DNA of 64,000 bases from CAZDRX01 sp964508225 (GCA_964508225.1 CAZDRX010000006.1:14700-78699); one strand, 5' to 3'; shown: positions 25,704 to 38,482, numbered from the stretch's first letter. The notes: a model not told the origin generated them from the sequence alone. A program made the numbers and translations.

Positions 25704-26549
25704 TTAGTATTCCTGCACGAAGGATTCCTGACGACGGAGGAAGACGGTCAGGCCGAAGAGGAAGATGATGCCTGAGAGGATGAGCGCTCCGAGCGTATGA
25801 CTGAAGGTCGGCACGCCCCAGAGCACGGGGTAGAGCACCACGCGCCGCGCGTCATGCATGATCACCGAGAGCGGTTGTGCGTCGATGAAGAGCCGGAAGA
25901 CGTCGCCGAGCGAACTCTTGCCTGCGGCGGTGATGAAGGCGACCGCTCCCGAGAATGCGGGGCCACCCGACTGCGCTGGCGGGTACATGATGGGGGTGAG
26001 CCAGAAGAGAATCTGCGTGAGCATCGTCCAGAGGTGCGGGATGTCGCGGTACTTCAGGCTGTAGGCCGAGAGCATCATGCCGATCCCGAGCGCGAGCATC
26101 GTCATCTCGGCCATGGTGATCACGAGGTACGTCGCGTTCCATGTCCATGCGATGCCGAGCCAGAGACAGAATGATCCGAACACGAGCATGTGTGTCGCGA
26201 AGACGATGAGATTCGTCCAGCCGACGGCGAAGATGAGGAGCACGCGGGGAAACGGCAGACGCTGGATGATCGACGACTTCTCGTGGAGCATGGAGATACA
26301 CGCTGTCGTCGTGACGGCGAAGTGTTCCCAGATGATGATGCCGAGGAAGAGGTAGAGCCGGTAGTACGGGATCTGTCCCTCCACATACGGACCGAAGATC
26401 ACGAGAATCACGCCGAATTTCACGAGTGGTCCGATGAGGGACCATAGCCATCCGAGGATCGATCCGCGGTACTTCAGCACGAAGTCCGACCATCCGATGG
26501 CGAAGATCACCCGGAGGGCGTGGAGAGGCGTGAAACTCCGTTCGGACAT
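25704..26549 (-). CDS. Polysaccharide ABC exporter, permease subunit (Wzm/TagG type)
   Basis: The 281-residue protein has six hydrophobic helices and the ABC-2 permease pattern of glycan exporters: an N-terminal amphipathic segment, 'LKYRGSILGWLWSLIGPL', and the central 'KYRDIPHLWTMLTQILFWLTPIMYP' block. It forms the channel with the neighbouring ATPase. The ATG at 26549 is selected because a TACGAT -10 lies exactly 6 bases upstream; an in-frame ATG at 26579 would precede the predicted transcript start. Confidence 0.88.
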   Translation of the reverse strand: MSERSFTPLHALRVIFAIGWSDFVLKYRGSILGWLWSLIGPLVKFGVILVIFGPYVEGQIPYYRLYLFLGIIIWEHFAVTTTACISMLHEKSSIIQRLPFPRVLLIFAVGWTNLIVFATHMLVFGSFCLWLGIAWTWNATYLVITMAEMTMLALGIGMMLSAYSLKYRDIPHLWTMLTQILFWLTPIMYPPAQSGGPAFSGAVAFITAAGKSSLGDVFRLFIDAQPLSVIMHDARRVVLYPVLWGVPTFSHTLGALILSGIIFLFGLTVFLRRQESFVQEY

Positions 26550-26608
26550 GGGTTTATCGTACCACAGCCCTTGCCTCACCGAGCCTCACGTCAGTACCCT
26601 TGAGTCCC

Positions 26609-26896
26609 GTGCCGACTGTCACCTTCATCCTCCCCGACGGCCAGATCAAGCGAGTGGAGACTCCCGCAGGGGAGTCGCTGCTCAAGATCGCACTCGATAG
26701 CGGCGTACCGATGGAACATGCCTGCGGCGGCAACGGCTTCTGTACCACGTGCATGTGTGCGGTGCAGGAAGGCATGGACAAGCTCACACCCAGAAACGAC
26801 CGCGAGGAGAATATGGGCGTCACGGACGATCCGAACAGGCTCGGCTGCCAGGCCAAGGTGGAGGGCGACGTCACGGTGAAGCTCCTCGATCTCTGA
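26609..26896 (+). CDS. [2Fe-2S] ferredoxin
   Basis: The 95-residue protein matches adrenodoxin/plant-type ferredoxins: 'HACGGNGFCTTCMC' supplies three cluster cysteines and 'RLGCQAKVEGD' the fourth. It transfers single electrons; the partner enzyme is not nearby. The GTG at 26609 lies 8 bases after a TACCCT hexamer with TTGCCT 18 bases upstream; a TTG at 26600 is the other option. It is divergent from the ABC permease gene, the two promoters sharing about 60 bases. Confidence 0.88.
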   Translation: MPTVTFILPDGQIKRVETPAGESLLKIALDSGVPMEHACGGNGFCTTCMCAVQEGMDKLTPRNDREENMGVTDDPNRLGCQAKVEGDVTVKLLDL

Positions 26897-26897
26897 T

Positions 26898-27665
26898 CTA
26901 CTGCTTTGCGCTGAGCGCGGTGATCTTCTCCTTCACTCCTTCGTTGTACGGCTCGATTTTATTGATGCGTCGGTAGACCTCCTCGGCCTTCGTGTTCTCG
27001 CCGAGCTGCACGTAGCATTCCGCGAGCAGGTGGAGCAGTTCGGTGTCGCGTGAGAGACGCGTGAGGGCTTTCTCGATGAGCGCGGCTGCATCTTTGAACC
27101 TCCGTGCGGCGATGCATGCGCGTCCGAGTGCGGCCGATCGCTCGGGAGTCTGTGGATCGCGATTCAGCGCTTCCTGATAGGCGAAACAGGCATCGACGTA
27201 CTTGCCCTGCATGTAGTACGCGAGGCCGAGGTTGGCGAAGAACGACACATCGTCACGCTTCGCGACGAGTTCCTTGTAGAGCGCCTCCGCTTTCGCCTCG
27301 CGGTTCGTGGTGAGGTAGAGCTTCGCGAGCTCCGCCTGCGTGTCGGTGGACTCGGGGTTGATCGTGAGTGCCTGAATGAGGACATGTTCGGCCTCCGCAT
27401 AATTCTGCAGTGCGATCTCTTTCTCCGCGGCGCGCATGAGTGACCGCACCTTCTGCAGTTCGATGGCCGATGTGCGCGGATTCCTGCGCGGTTTGTCGAC
27501 ACTGCGTTCCTCCACGAGCGCGGCTCCGCGGTCTTCAACCATCTGGAAACGCATCTTCATGGACCGTACAAGACGGCGCACGGAACGATTCCGGAGCAGC
27601 AGGCGTCCGGCGACGAGAGCGACAATGCCGAAGAGGGCTGCGAGGAAGACAACCAGGTATGGCAT
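26898..27665 (-). CDS. Membrane-anchored TPR protein
   Basis: The 255-residue protein has an N-terminal membrane helix ('LVVFLAALFGIVALVAGRLLL'), a basic linker and then about five tetratricopeptide repeats from residue 75 on (for example 'AEAEHVLIQALTINPESTDTQ' and 'VDACFAYQEALNRDPQTPE'). TPR arrays mediate protein-protein contacts; here they would face the cytoplasm or cell exterior depending on topology. It lies 18 bases downstream of holB in the same direction. No specific function is recognised. Confidence 0.75.
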   Translation of the reverse strand: MPYLVVFLAALFGIVALVAGRLLLRNRSVRRLVRSMKMRFQMVEDRGAALVEERSVDKPRRNPRTSAIELQKVRSLMRAAEKEIALQNYAEAEHVLIQALTINPESTDTQAELAKLYLTTNREAKAEALYKELVAKRDDVSFFANLGLAYYMQGKYVDACFAYQEALNRDPQTPERSAALGRACIAARRFKDAAALIEKALTRLSRDTELLHLLAECYVQLGENTKAEEVYRRINKIEPYNEGVKEKITALSAKQ

Positions 27666-27683
27666 AGACGGACATAGATGCTA

Positions 27684-28667
27684 TCACCTGAGCCCCCCGA
27701 TTGCCAGTGCGAATCGCTCAAACAGAAGCCCTCGGTGCGCATTCGTCTCGAGCCTCCGGAGGAGGTCTGCGTACACTTTTGCCGACTGCGCACGGAAGAC
27801 GGGGTCCGGCTGCTCGCGGAGTGTCAACGCGAGGTGGAGGAGGACGGTTTCAGGCTCCTTCAGCTTGTCGACGCTGCCGATGAGCCACGCGAGCCGGTCC
27901 TTCGCCGTCCGCGACTGCCAGAACTGGTTCGCCTGTGCGTGGAGCTGACGGTGTGTGCGCAGGAGTTCGGGGTCATGCAGGAGCCGCACGAGCATGCCGG
28001 GCGCTCCCTGCGCAATGTGCATGGCGAAGGCTGCGTCCTCCTCATCGTGCCCCGCGATGAGCGGAGCGAGATCCTTCCGTGCGACAGGGGCGAACCGCAG
28101 GAGACGTGCTCGCGAGACGATCGTGGGCAGGACGAGATTCAGGTTGTCCGTCGTGAGGATGAAGACGACCCGTGGCGGCGGTTCCTCTAGGATCTTCAGA
28201 AATGCGTTACTCGCTGCCACCTGCATGCGCTCGACGCCGCGTACGATGCACACGCGGTAGCGGCTGCCGCCCGTCTCATGCATGCGGTCGGTGAGCGCGC
28301 GGACATCTTCGATGGAGATCGTGTCCGACTTGGCGGCGGGTGCCTTGCTCCGGTGCTGCTGCGGCGTGTTCGAGGATTTGCCGATGACGGCCCAGTCGTC
28401 GTTCACGTCTTCGATCCAGAGATCGTCGAGGCAGAGGAAGTCCGCATGGATGAACCGCTCGATCTCCTCCTTCACGCGCGGGCGGAGTTCCGGCGGGACT
28501 TCGTCGGAGAGCAGGAGCATGCCGAACCACTGTGCGATCGTGAGCTTTCCGAGATGCGGAGCGCCCGCGAAGAGATATGCGTGCGTCACATTGCCGCTCG
28601 CGATGTCCCCGAGCAGCCTGCCGCGTTCCTTCTCATGGCCGACGATGACTTCGGGAATCCGGGGCAT
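27684..28667 (-). CDS. holB: DNA polymerase III subunit delta prime
   Basis: The 327-residue AAA+ clamp-loader subunit shows 'HAYLFAGAPHLGKLTIAQWF', a P-loop with altered residues as is usual for the non-hydrolysing delta prime, then 'YRVCIVRGVERMQVAASNAF', 'LKILEEPPPRVVFILTT' and 'IVSRARLLRFAPV' (sensor region; SRA replaces the common SRC). The usual four-cysteine zinc module is absent. It loads the DnaN clamp together with tau/gamma and delta. A TACCAT hexamer lies 8 bases before the ATG. Confidence 0.87.
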   Translation of the reverse strand: MPRIPEVIVGHEKERGRLLGDIASGNVTHAYLFAGAPHLGKLTIAQWFGMLLLSDEVPPELRPRVKEEIERFIHADFLCLDDLWIEDVNDDWAVIGKSSNTPQQHRSKAPAAKSDTISIEDVRALTDRMHETGGSRYRVCIVRGVERMQVAASNAFLKILEEPPPRVVFILTTDNLNLVLPTIVSRARLLRFAPVARKDLAPLIAGHDEEDAAFAMHIAQGAPGMLVRLLHDPELLRTHRQLHAQANQFWQSRTAKDRLAWLIGSVDKLKEPETVLLHLALTLREQPDPVFRAQSAKVYADLLRRLETNAHRGLLFERFALAIGGLR

Positions 28668-28718
28668 GGGAGACCATGGTAACCCCCGTGGCAGGTGCCG
28701 GTACAGCGAAAGGCGTTC

Positions 28719-31415
<2,697 letters not shown>

Positions 31416-31434
31416 GGGTTCCCAGTATAGCCTA

Positions 31435-31482
31435 GACACCTCTTCCTCGGCAGTCTCCTGTCCTTATGGACAAAGAGGTGTC
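31435..31482. repeat. Inverted repeat upstream of the secA promoter
   Basis: GACACCTCTT (31435-31444) and AAGAGGTGTC (31473-31482) form perfect 10-base arms around a 28-base spacer that itself holds TGTCC/GGACA. The left arm sits in the spacer region of the secA promoter. No T-run follows in either direction, so this may be an operator or RNA processing site rather than a terminator. Confidence 0.5.
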
Positions 31483-31533
31483 GTCAAAAAGCGATCTTCT
31501 CATCGGAGAGCCTCTTTAAAGCTTTCCTGTGCG

Positions 31534-32187
31534 TTACGCAGCTGATCCGTTCAGCTTCCCAAGAGCTTCGCGCTCCGCCGCTGCCAGTGTATCGACGTCG
31601 CTCGCGTGCGAACGCTCGCTCTGCACATTCATCCGCTCATAGATCATGTTCAGATCCTCGGGTCCCATACCGTACTTCTTCACCACCTGAAACCATGCCG
31701 GCACGGCGTGCACCGGGGCGGGCGTGTGTACCCAGCGCAGGTAGTTTGCGGGATCCTGCTCCTTGGCGAGCATCTCAGCGGCGTCACCTCCGTCCAGAGC
31801 CACCGTTCCGTGCAGAGCAGACTCTTTCCTGTACAGATCCTTGATGCGTGAAATGAGGAGGCCCGCCACGAACTTCGGATCTTTCGCGAGTCCTTCGTCG
31901 GCCATCTTTTCGATCGCGGCGAGGCTGGCCGGATTCCTGTCGCCGATGAGTGCGGCGAGATTCGATTCCGGCATGTGTGCGTTCGCGAGGACTTCGCGGC
32001 CTGCCCTCTCCGATGTCTTCGGCGCGAGTGCGAAGAACCCCCACTTGCGTCCGAGACGCAGGTAGTCGGAGACCTCCTGTCTGCTTGTGCGGAGAAGATC
32101 CAATTCGTCCCTCTGCATGGAAGCATCGAGCTGCCTCAGGCGTGCTTCATTGCGCGGAGCCGGTGTGAGTTCGGGAGAGTGTGTCAT
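31534..32187 (-). CDS. Uncharacterised protein, third gene of the giant-protein operon
   Basis: The 217-residue soluble protein begins MTHSPELTPAPRNEARLRQ. It is helix-rich and charged with no membrane segment, signal peptide or motif I recognise ('RKWGFFALAPKTSERAG' and 'VVKKYGMGPEDLNMIYERM' are its most ordered-looking parts). Its ATG overlaps the stop of the 1979-residue gene by four bases (ATGA), so the two are translationally coupled and probably made in fixed ratio. A partner or chaperone role toward the giant protein is inference from that coupling. Confidence 0.6.
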   Translation of the reverse strand: MTHSPELTPAPRNEARLRQLDASMQRDELDLLRTSRQEVSDYLRLGRKWGFFALAPKTSERAGREVLANAHMPESNLAALIGDRNPASLAAIEKMADEGLAKDPKFVAGLLISRIKDLYRKESALHGTVALDGGDAAEMLAKEQDPANYLRWVHTPAPVHAVPAWFQVVKKYGMGPEDLNMIYERMNVQSERSHASDVDTLAAAEREALGKLNGSAA

Positions 32188-35100
32188 GCTGCTTTGCGTT
32201 GGAGAGGGGCACTGCTTCCGGCAGTTCTAAACATTCTATCACCAAACTCCTTCCAAGTCACGGGAGCGCTGCGTGCTGCGGTTTGCGCCTCGTTGAACGC
32301 CTGCAGAACGGGCACATTCTCGCCCGCTGCATTCTGCATCACGTAATCGGCGGGGAGCGATCCGATGTAATCCTGCACGACGCTTTCCGTGTATGTCTGA
32401 AGCGCATTCACATCAACCAGTTCCACCGGATTACCATCCACACCATCGATCGTGATCGGTTCGCCATTCACGAGCTTGTCGATATTGGCGCGTGCGAGTC
32501 CGCGGATCGCGTCGATGCGGAGTCCGGTCTCGACAGCGGTGCGCGTGGCCTCGTACTCCGGATTCTTGCCGATCTTCACTTCGATCACGAGACGGGAGTT
32601 TGTCGGCAGACTCAGCGTGCCGCCGTTTTCGGCGAAGTAGGCTTCCGCTGCCTGACGCGCCGCCGGATCGGTCGATTCCATATTCCCTGCGTGCATGACG
32701 AATGTGTTCAATGCATCCTCACTCGCCTTCGGGAATTTACCAAAATCATCCGCGGCCTTGATGATGCCGGACGTCGCGGCTCTTGCGGCGCTCTTCGGAT
32801 CGAGTGCGCGGGAGATCGTGGCAAGACCGTTGATGTCCACGGTGTACGTCGCGTGCACTTTTCCTTCCGGATCGATCTGAAGCTCCGGAGACACGCTCGC
32901 GGCGAGCATGCCGAGGTTCGACGTGATCGCGAAATCGCTGCCTTCCCACTGCATCGTGCTCTCGAGTGACGTGAGATACGCCTGCCGTGTCTCCTCCGGG
33001 ATGTCCTTCATCTGTGCGATGCGGTCCTGCATCGCGACGCGCATGGACTTGGCCTGATCGCGCAGACCCTTCACTTCCGGCGACTGCTTCAGGAAGGCCT
33101 TCACAGCTTCATCGCCCCTCTGCTTCACCTGCTTGTCATCCAAGCCCTCCGCTTTTGCTTTCGCTCTCGCGGCGTCCTCGACCGGTTTCGTCAGGCCGTT
33201 GATTTCCCGGTGGATCTGTTCGATGCGCGCCATCGTCGCCATCACTTCCGGATTGTTCTTGAAGAGCGGCGAAGCCTTCAGGTTACTCACGGTTGCGAGA
33301 CAGTCGACGAGTGCGACGGCAGCGGCCACGCGGTCGGCTGCGGGTGCATTCTGATCCGCGATGATGTCGAGCTTCGTGGCGTAATCGGCATACTGCTTGT
33401 CGCTGCGTCCCATCGAATCCGAGTGATCGAGCACGGCGTTGCGGATCGTGACGTAGCCCTCCCGTCCGAAGATCTGTTCGTACGCCTCGCGCTTGGATTC
33501 CACACGGAGCGTGCTCTCGAGCGGGTGGTCCTTCGAACTGTCGAAGACACCATCCCCCGGCGTTTTGCCGACCAGTGTGCGCTTGGTGTAGCCCATATCG
33601 TGGTCGAATGTCGCCTGCATCGCGAGCACGCGCATCGCGGGCGTGAAGCCCATCTGGCCGTAGAGGCTGTTCAGCATCTCCGAGTTTCCACGGAGCACGT
33701 GGAGTGTGCCATGGCTGGAACCCACCAGCGTCATGTGGTCCATGATGTTCTGGTGGCTGAGGTTGATGGCGTTGTCTGCGACGAGGTTGAGAAGCTGCTG
33801 CGGCGTCGCCTTGAAGTCGGGGCTTGCACGGAAGTCCTGCACATAGCGTGCGGAGAATTCGAGGATCTTCCAGCGTTCGGCATCGGGGAGTGACGCGTCG
33901 CCGGCCTTGGCCTCGATACCTTCGAGGAGCGTTGCGGTCTCGAGGAGAATCGTGCGGTCGACGGAATCGAGCTGCGGATTGGCTGCGAGCACCTGCTCCA
34001 CCTGCGCGCGCGTGAAAGTGGCATTCGGGTCGTTCGCGAGAGCACTCATGGCTTCCACCACGGGAGCGAGCCGCGTACTCACTTCCGGATTCGTTCCGAG
34101 ATGGACGGCGTCCTGTGCATCGAATTCGCCATTCGGTGTCACAGGACGACCTCCTTCGATTGTCTGATCGGGACTGAGGAGCCACTCCATGTACTGATCC
34201 ATACTCGCGAGCGGCTGCTCGCCGCGGGCGATGCGTGCCTCGTTCTCCTTCTGCATCCCTGCCTCATGGAGGCTGCGGTCGAGCGCCTGCTTCGCCTCCA
34301 TGTCGATGCCCGGCATGAGCTTGTTTAAATCCCGGATCGCGGAGCCGATGTACTTTCCTTCCAGACCGATGCTGCCGTTTTCGATCGCGGCCACCACCTG
34401 CTCGAACTTCGCGCAGTTCGCGACGACGTCGGCTTCGCTCAGTTCCTTGCCACCCTGTGCCTTCAGAAGCGCGTTGTAGCGTGCGACAGCTTCCGTGCGC
34501 GTCGCCGGATCGGCCACAGACTTCGCGAGTGCGACGCGGTCACTGACAAGTGTGAGCGCTGCTTCCTGCACGACTTCCGGACCTGCGCCCGTGCGGTTGC
34601 GTGCGCCGATGAGACCGATTTCACCACTCTCCGTCACCTGATAGATGTCTGCGGGTGTCGCCTCCGTCTTTTGGTACACGTCTGCGGGTGCCTCCTCCGT
34701 CTTCTGATGGATGTCCGCAGCTCCTGCATCTGTCGTCGAGATGGGTGTTTCCGATGGTGTCTCCGCTGACGTCGTCTCCACACCGGCCGTCTCCGGACGC
34801 ACATTGAAGGTGTGACCTTCGTGATCGGTGACGACCAGATACTCGCCTGCATTCGTCACGGAAGGGTAGCCCTGCGCTTTCACCGCTGCCTCCGCCTGTG
34901 CGAGGCCTGCCGTGCCTTCGGCCGTGAAGTCGCCGAGGAATGCGCCGCCACTCGACGGAACTCTCGTCGGCTTGAAGCCGCGTGCGACCGTGAGGAGGAA
35001 CGCCGCACAGGGGCCGAGCTTGGTGTCGATCTGCGCGAGCACTGCCTCGACTCCTTTCTCTTTCACGAATTCATCCGAGAGCTCGTCGAGCGTTTCATTG

Positions 35101-38100
35101 AACCATGTCTTGATGAACGAAGACTTCTCGGCGCCGACGCGAGCAGCGTCATCTCCCACCTGCGAGAGGTACGACATGACACGGTTCGCCATCGGGCTGC
35201 GTGTTGCAAGACCCTGCACCCACCTGCTGTTCTGCGCGAGCACGCTCAGGCGAGACGCCACCACGGTACCGAGACCGAGTGTCGCATACGTCGTGACGAA
35301 GCTGAACGCGAATTCCTGCGCGTAGGGACTCGCCACGTCTTTGATGAATTCCATCGGCACCTTCTTTCCGGTGACCGGATCGAGCACTTCCTGACCTTCG
35401 AGGTATGCGCCCAGCCGCGAGCGGTTGCTGTATGCGAGTCTGCCGCTTCTCACGTCTGCATCGAGAAGTTGCCTGCCTGCCCGCACGCCTTCCGCTCCGA
35501 GCTCGGCTCCGATGATGCCGCCTGCTGCGCCTGCCGCTGCGATTGCCCAGAGAGGGGTCGCGGCTCCGCAGGTGGCGATGACCGTGACGACCACGGCGGT
35601 GGCGACGACGATGGCGGCAAGGATCTTCGGGAATTCCGTCGAGAACCACCGTGCCCACGTGTCGGCATCGAACTTCGACTTGTCCATGATCGTCTCGAAA
35701 ATATCGAGAACTTTTCCGCTCTGGAGGAGATCGGCGAATTGCTGGAGTGAAGCGATGCGCGCATCGATCTCCTTCTCCACGCCGCCGAGCGCCACGCCGA
35801 GATTCGCGTCCTTGAGCGCGCGGAGTTCCGACAGCGCCTGATTCACGTTCATGGCGGTATTCGGGTTGCGCAGGAGCTGGAGCATCGGCTCGGCTTCGCC
35901 GCGTGCGAAGTCCACCATCCCCTGACGCTTCGTGCCTTCGCTGCCTGCACTCATGAGCTTCTGCAGATGCGACATGGACTCGCCGATGGCGCTTGCCGCC
36001 TGCGTTGTCTGGCTGATCGCCGGGCTCTGGTCGATGGCACGGAGAATGTCGCGTCCGTCCTCTTCGCGTCTGCGCACCAGATCCGATACGGAGTCCGCTT
36101 CGGTCTGTGTCGGATCTTTCACGTCGGCGGTCGTGAGTTGGTCACCGCTGATCTGTGCGTATTCCAGATCGGACGCACGGATCATGTCCGCGGTCATCAC
36201 TTTTCTGATGGCTCTGGAGCCGCGACCGGAACCTTCGGTTTCGGGAGTGCGCAGCATGATGTTGCTCGGCTCGCGTTTGAGGACGAGCGTCATGCCCTGC
36301 GGTGCGGGCTTGTTCAGAATTTCCCACGCATCGGTGGCGACCGTCATGCCTTCGTAGGTTCTGCCGGATGCCGTCGTGATGGTGATGAGACGCTTGTTGT
36401 ACGGCGTGCCGTCGAGATTCCGGAGCGCGGCCGCCGGCTTCAGCACGTAATCCGATACCCGGAAGGCGCGCTGCCTGCCGATCTGTTCACGCGCGATCGC
36501 CGCGCGCGGATCCGTGCCCATGTCGATCGGCTGGCCGTTTGCATCGAGGACATTGCCTTCATTCGTGGAGGTGCCGATGTCTTTCGCGTCCAGCAGGGAA
36601 GCGTTGAAGTCCGTGCCGGTGTATCTGTAGGACGGAGTGCCTCCACGACCGCTCCCCGTTGATGTGAAGGAGAGCGCCGTGATGTTTTTCAGGATCACGG
36701 GCTTCGCTCCGCGCGGAAGACTGTCGATGCGCTGCTTGGCTGCGGGCGTGAGTGCGACACTCTTCTTCGCCCCTGCGGCGTCGATGATGTCCACGTAGGA
36801 AAATCCTTTGAAGTAGCTGGACTTGTCCTCACCTCTTGCATCCCGCACAGTCCGCCCGCTGAAGTAGCGGTCGCCGGCGGTGACCTGACTGAAGCGGGTC
36901 ACGGTGCGCGCGTGCACCTGATCCACGACGTCGGCTGCTGCCGCACTCTCTCTTGCCTCCTCCACGGCGGTATCGACCGGCCTGCCGTTTCTCTGTCCCG
37001 TGAGCGTCTGTTCAAACGGCGTGAGCGTTACATTCTTCTTTGCATTCGCCGCGTCCAGTGCGAGGTTCGGGTCGAGAGTCTCGAGCGTCGATCCGTACTG
37101 TTCCTGTACGCGCATGAGCGTCCGGTCCGCATCCGCCGTGCGTCCGTTTTCCCGTGCACCTGCGACATTCTGCCGGACGAGCGCAAGATCAAGTGTCGTC
37201 ACACGGGTGCCGATGCCCTGCATTTTTTCCTGGATGAGGCGGATATCCCCTTGCAGTCTCTCCACGATCGCCACGTTGCGTGCGATCTGTTCGTCATCCG
37301 CACTCTCGCTCGTCCGCCTTGCGAGACCTTCGATGTCCTGCGCGAGGGTGTACTTCTTGTCACTCAGTTCCTGCTCGGCGGTCTTGAGCTCATCGATGCC
37401 CGCTTCGCGCGCCGCACGGATCGTGTCTTCCGGACCCGGCGTGCCGATGAGGAATGCGTTCGGCGAAGCCGCGAGCACGCCGCGTGCAAGCTGGTAGACG
37501 ACGTCTTTCCCGGATGGGACCTGCTGATTCGGGAAGAGCGTCTTCATGAGTTCCGGCGGCAGAGCCTCGAAGAGACTCATGCGTGACTGCACGAGACGGA
37601 TGTCTGCCTCGGTGTAGTGAGTCGCGGCGTCCGTTGCGAGCTGTGCGCATTCGGCCTTCGCCGTCTCGTCGGCTGGCTGCAGGACGGACTCGAACAACTC
37701 GCTGATCGGACGTGGAACGGGTTTCTCCGACGATGCTTCGTTGTTCTCAGGCGCGGTACCGGCCACCTCCAGTGTCGCCGTGAGCTGCTCGACGCGCTGT
37801 GCGAACGCATCGGTCTGCGCGGCTGCATTTCCTGCGTCGATGGTCTGCAGAAGATTCAGGAGCCCCTGCTCCGTCTGCTTGCAGGAGTTTTCCAGTGTCT
37901 GCCATGCGGGGTTTCGCTGGTCACGCAGCACGTCGGCCTTTCGTTGGAGATCGCGGATTTTTCCCTGCAGATCATTCGTCTTGTTCAGGTACGTCTCGCC
38001 GAGTTCTTCCGGCGTACGGTCAGCCTGACCGAGGTCCACCTTGCGGTCTTCCTTGCGGTCGAGCGAGTCGATACGCCGCTGTTCGGCGTCGACGCCGGCC

Positions 38101-38123
38101 TGTTCGGGACCGTTCGGACTCAT
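32184..38123 (-). CDS. Giant 1979-residue protein with coiled coils, a hydrophobic hairpin and an HD-phosphohydrolase-like region
   Basis: No overall family is recognised. Residues 1-120 and 270-340 are charged and coiled-coil-like. About 828-875 is a hydrophobic hairpin ('ILAAIVVATAVVVTVIATC', then 'AAAGAAGGIIGAELG'), and a further apolar stretch lies near 935-965. Around 1135-1165 a short motif (PADVYQKTE, PADIYQVTE and a related copy) repeats three times. Residues about 1465-1615 contain HGTLHV, FDHDMGY, DHPLES, VLDHSD and VDCLATV in the order of the metal ligands of HD/HD-GYP phosphohydrolases. There is no signal peptide. The gene is coupled by ATGA overlaps to a small gene before and one after. 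An envelope-associated enzyme or effector is possible but unproven. Confidence 0.6.
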   Translation of the reverse strand: MSPNGPEQAGVDAEQRRIDSLDRKEDRKVDLGQADRTPEELGETYLNKTNDLQGKIRDLQRKADVLRDQRNPAWQTLENSCKQTEQGLLNLLQTIDAGNAAAQTDAFAQRVEQLTATLEVAGTAPENNEASSEKPVPRPISELFESVLQPADETAKAECAQLATDAATHYTEADIRLVQSRMSLFEALPPELMKTLFPNQQVPSGKDVVYQLARGVLAASPNAFLIGTPGPEDTIRAAREAGIDELKTAEQELSDKKYTLAQDIEGLARRTSESADDEQIARNVAIVERLQGDIRLIQEKMQGIGTRVTTLDLALVRQNVAGARENGRTADADRTLMRVQEQYGSTLETLDPNLALDAANAKKNVTLTPFEQTLTGQRNGRPVDTAVEEARESAAAADVVDQVHARTVTRFSQVTAGDRYFSGRTVRDARGEDKSSYFKGFSYVDIIDAAGAKKSVALTPAAKQRIDSLPRGAKPVILKNITALSFTSTGSGRGGTPSYRYTGTDFNASLLDAKDIGTSTNEGNVLDANGQPIDMGTDPRAAIAREQIGRQRAFRVSDYVLKPAAALRNLDGTPYNKRLITITTASGRTYEGMTVATDAWEILNKPAPQGMTLVLKREPSNIMLRTPETEGSGRGSRAIRKVMTADMIRASDLEYAQISGDQLTTADVKDPTQTEADSVSDLVRRREEDGRDILRAIDQSPAISQTTQAASAIGESMSHLQKLMSAGSEGTKRQGMVDFARGEAEPMLQLLRNPNTAMNVNQALSELRALKDANLGVALGGVEKEIDARIASLQQFADLLQSGKVLDIFETIMDKSKFDADTWARWFSTEFPKILAAIVVATAVVVTVIATCGAATPLWAIAAAGAAGGIIGAELGAEGVRAGRQLLDADVRSGRLAYSNRSRLGAYLEGQEVLDPVTGKKVPMEFIKDVASPYAQEFAFSFVTTYATLGLGTVVASRLSVLAQNSRWVQGLATRSPMANRVMSYLSQVGDDAARVGAEKSSFIKTWFNETLDELSDEFVKEKGVEAVLAQIDTKLGPCAAFLLTVARGFKPTRVPSSGGAFLGDFTAEGTAGLAQAEAAVKAQGYPSVTNAGEYLVVTDHEGHTFNVRPETAGVETTSAETPSETPISTTDAGAADIHQKTEEAPADVYQKTEATPADIYQVTESGEIGLIGARNRTGAGPEVVQEAALTLVSDRVALAKSVADPATRTEAVARYNALLKAQGGKELSEADVVANCAKFEQVVAAIENGSIGLEGKYIGSAIRDLNKLMPGIDMEAKQALDRSLHEAGMQKENEARIARGEQPLASMDQYMEWLLSPDQTIEGGRPVTPNGEFDAQDAVHLGTNPEVSTRLAPVVEAMSALANDPNATFTRAQVEQVLAANPQLDSVDRTILLETATLLEGIEAKAGDASLPDAERWKILEFSARYVQDFRASPDFKATPQQLLNLVADNAINLSHQNIMDHMTLVGSSHGTLHVLRGNSEMLNSLYGQMGFTPAMRVLAMQATFDHDMGYTKRTLVGKTPGDGVFDSSKDHPLESTLRVESKREAYEQIFGREGYVTIRNAVLDHSDSMGRSDKQYADYATKLDIIADQNAPAADRVAAAVALVDCLATVSNLKASPLFKNNPEVMATMARIEQIHREINGLTKPVEDAARAKAKAEGLDDKQVKQRGDEAVKAFLKQSPEVKGLRDQAKSMRVAMQDRIAQMKDIPEETRQAYLTSLESTMQWEGSDFAITSNLGMLAASVSPELQIDPEGKVHATYTVDINGLATISRALDPKSAARAATSGIIKAADDFGKFPKASEDALNTFVMHAGNMESTDPAARQAAEAYFAENGGTLSLPTNSRLVIEVKIGKNPEYEATRTAVETGLRIDAIRGLARANIDKLVNGEPITIDGVDGNPVELVDVNALQTYTESVVQDYIGSLPADYVMQNAAGENVPVLQAFNEAQTAARSAPVTWKEFGDRMFRTAGSSAPLQRKAA

Positions 38124-38482
38124 GCGGCGTCGAGAAGGGATTCGGCACTGGCGGTTTCAGCGTTGCGTTCCACATGTTCGCCGCTCTGCGTGAGATAGCG
38201 GCCTGCCTGACGGAAGAACGTGTCGAGTTGTTTCGTCACAGATTCGCCCTCTCCCTTGGCCGCCGCGCTCTTGACGGTGTCACTCACCATCGTCTGCACG
38301 ACGCCCGCCTCCGTCCGGAGGAGAGTGGACAGTGCATCGCGCTGCTGCGTGCCTGCTGCCTCTGCAAAAGTCCGTGCCCGCGCCTTCTGTTCGGGGCTCA
38401 GCAACGCCGATCGGTCGATCAGCTGCAGGAGTGGCGCAGCCTCAGAAACCTCGGGAGATTGATCGGTGTTTGTGTGAGCCAT
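38120..38482 (-). CDS. Small uncharacterised protein, first gene of the giant-protein operon
   Basis: The 120-residue protein (MAHTNTDQSPEVSEAAPLL) is predicted mostly helical and soluble, with segments 'LSPEQKARARTFAEAAGT' and 'VTKQLDTFFRQAGRYL'. No domain is recognised. Its stop overlaps the giant gene's ATG by four bases. A strong promoter (TTGTGA, 17 bases, TACAAT) ends 10 bases before its ATG and should drive the whole three-gene operon. Confidence 0.6.
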   Translation of the reverse strand: MAHTNTDQSPEVSEAAPLLQLIDRSALLSPEQKARARTFAEAAGTQQRDALSTLLRTEAGVVQTMVSDTVKSAAAKGEGESVTKQLDTFFRQAGRYLTQSGEHVERNAETASAESLLDAA

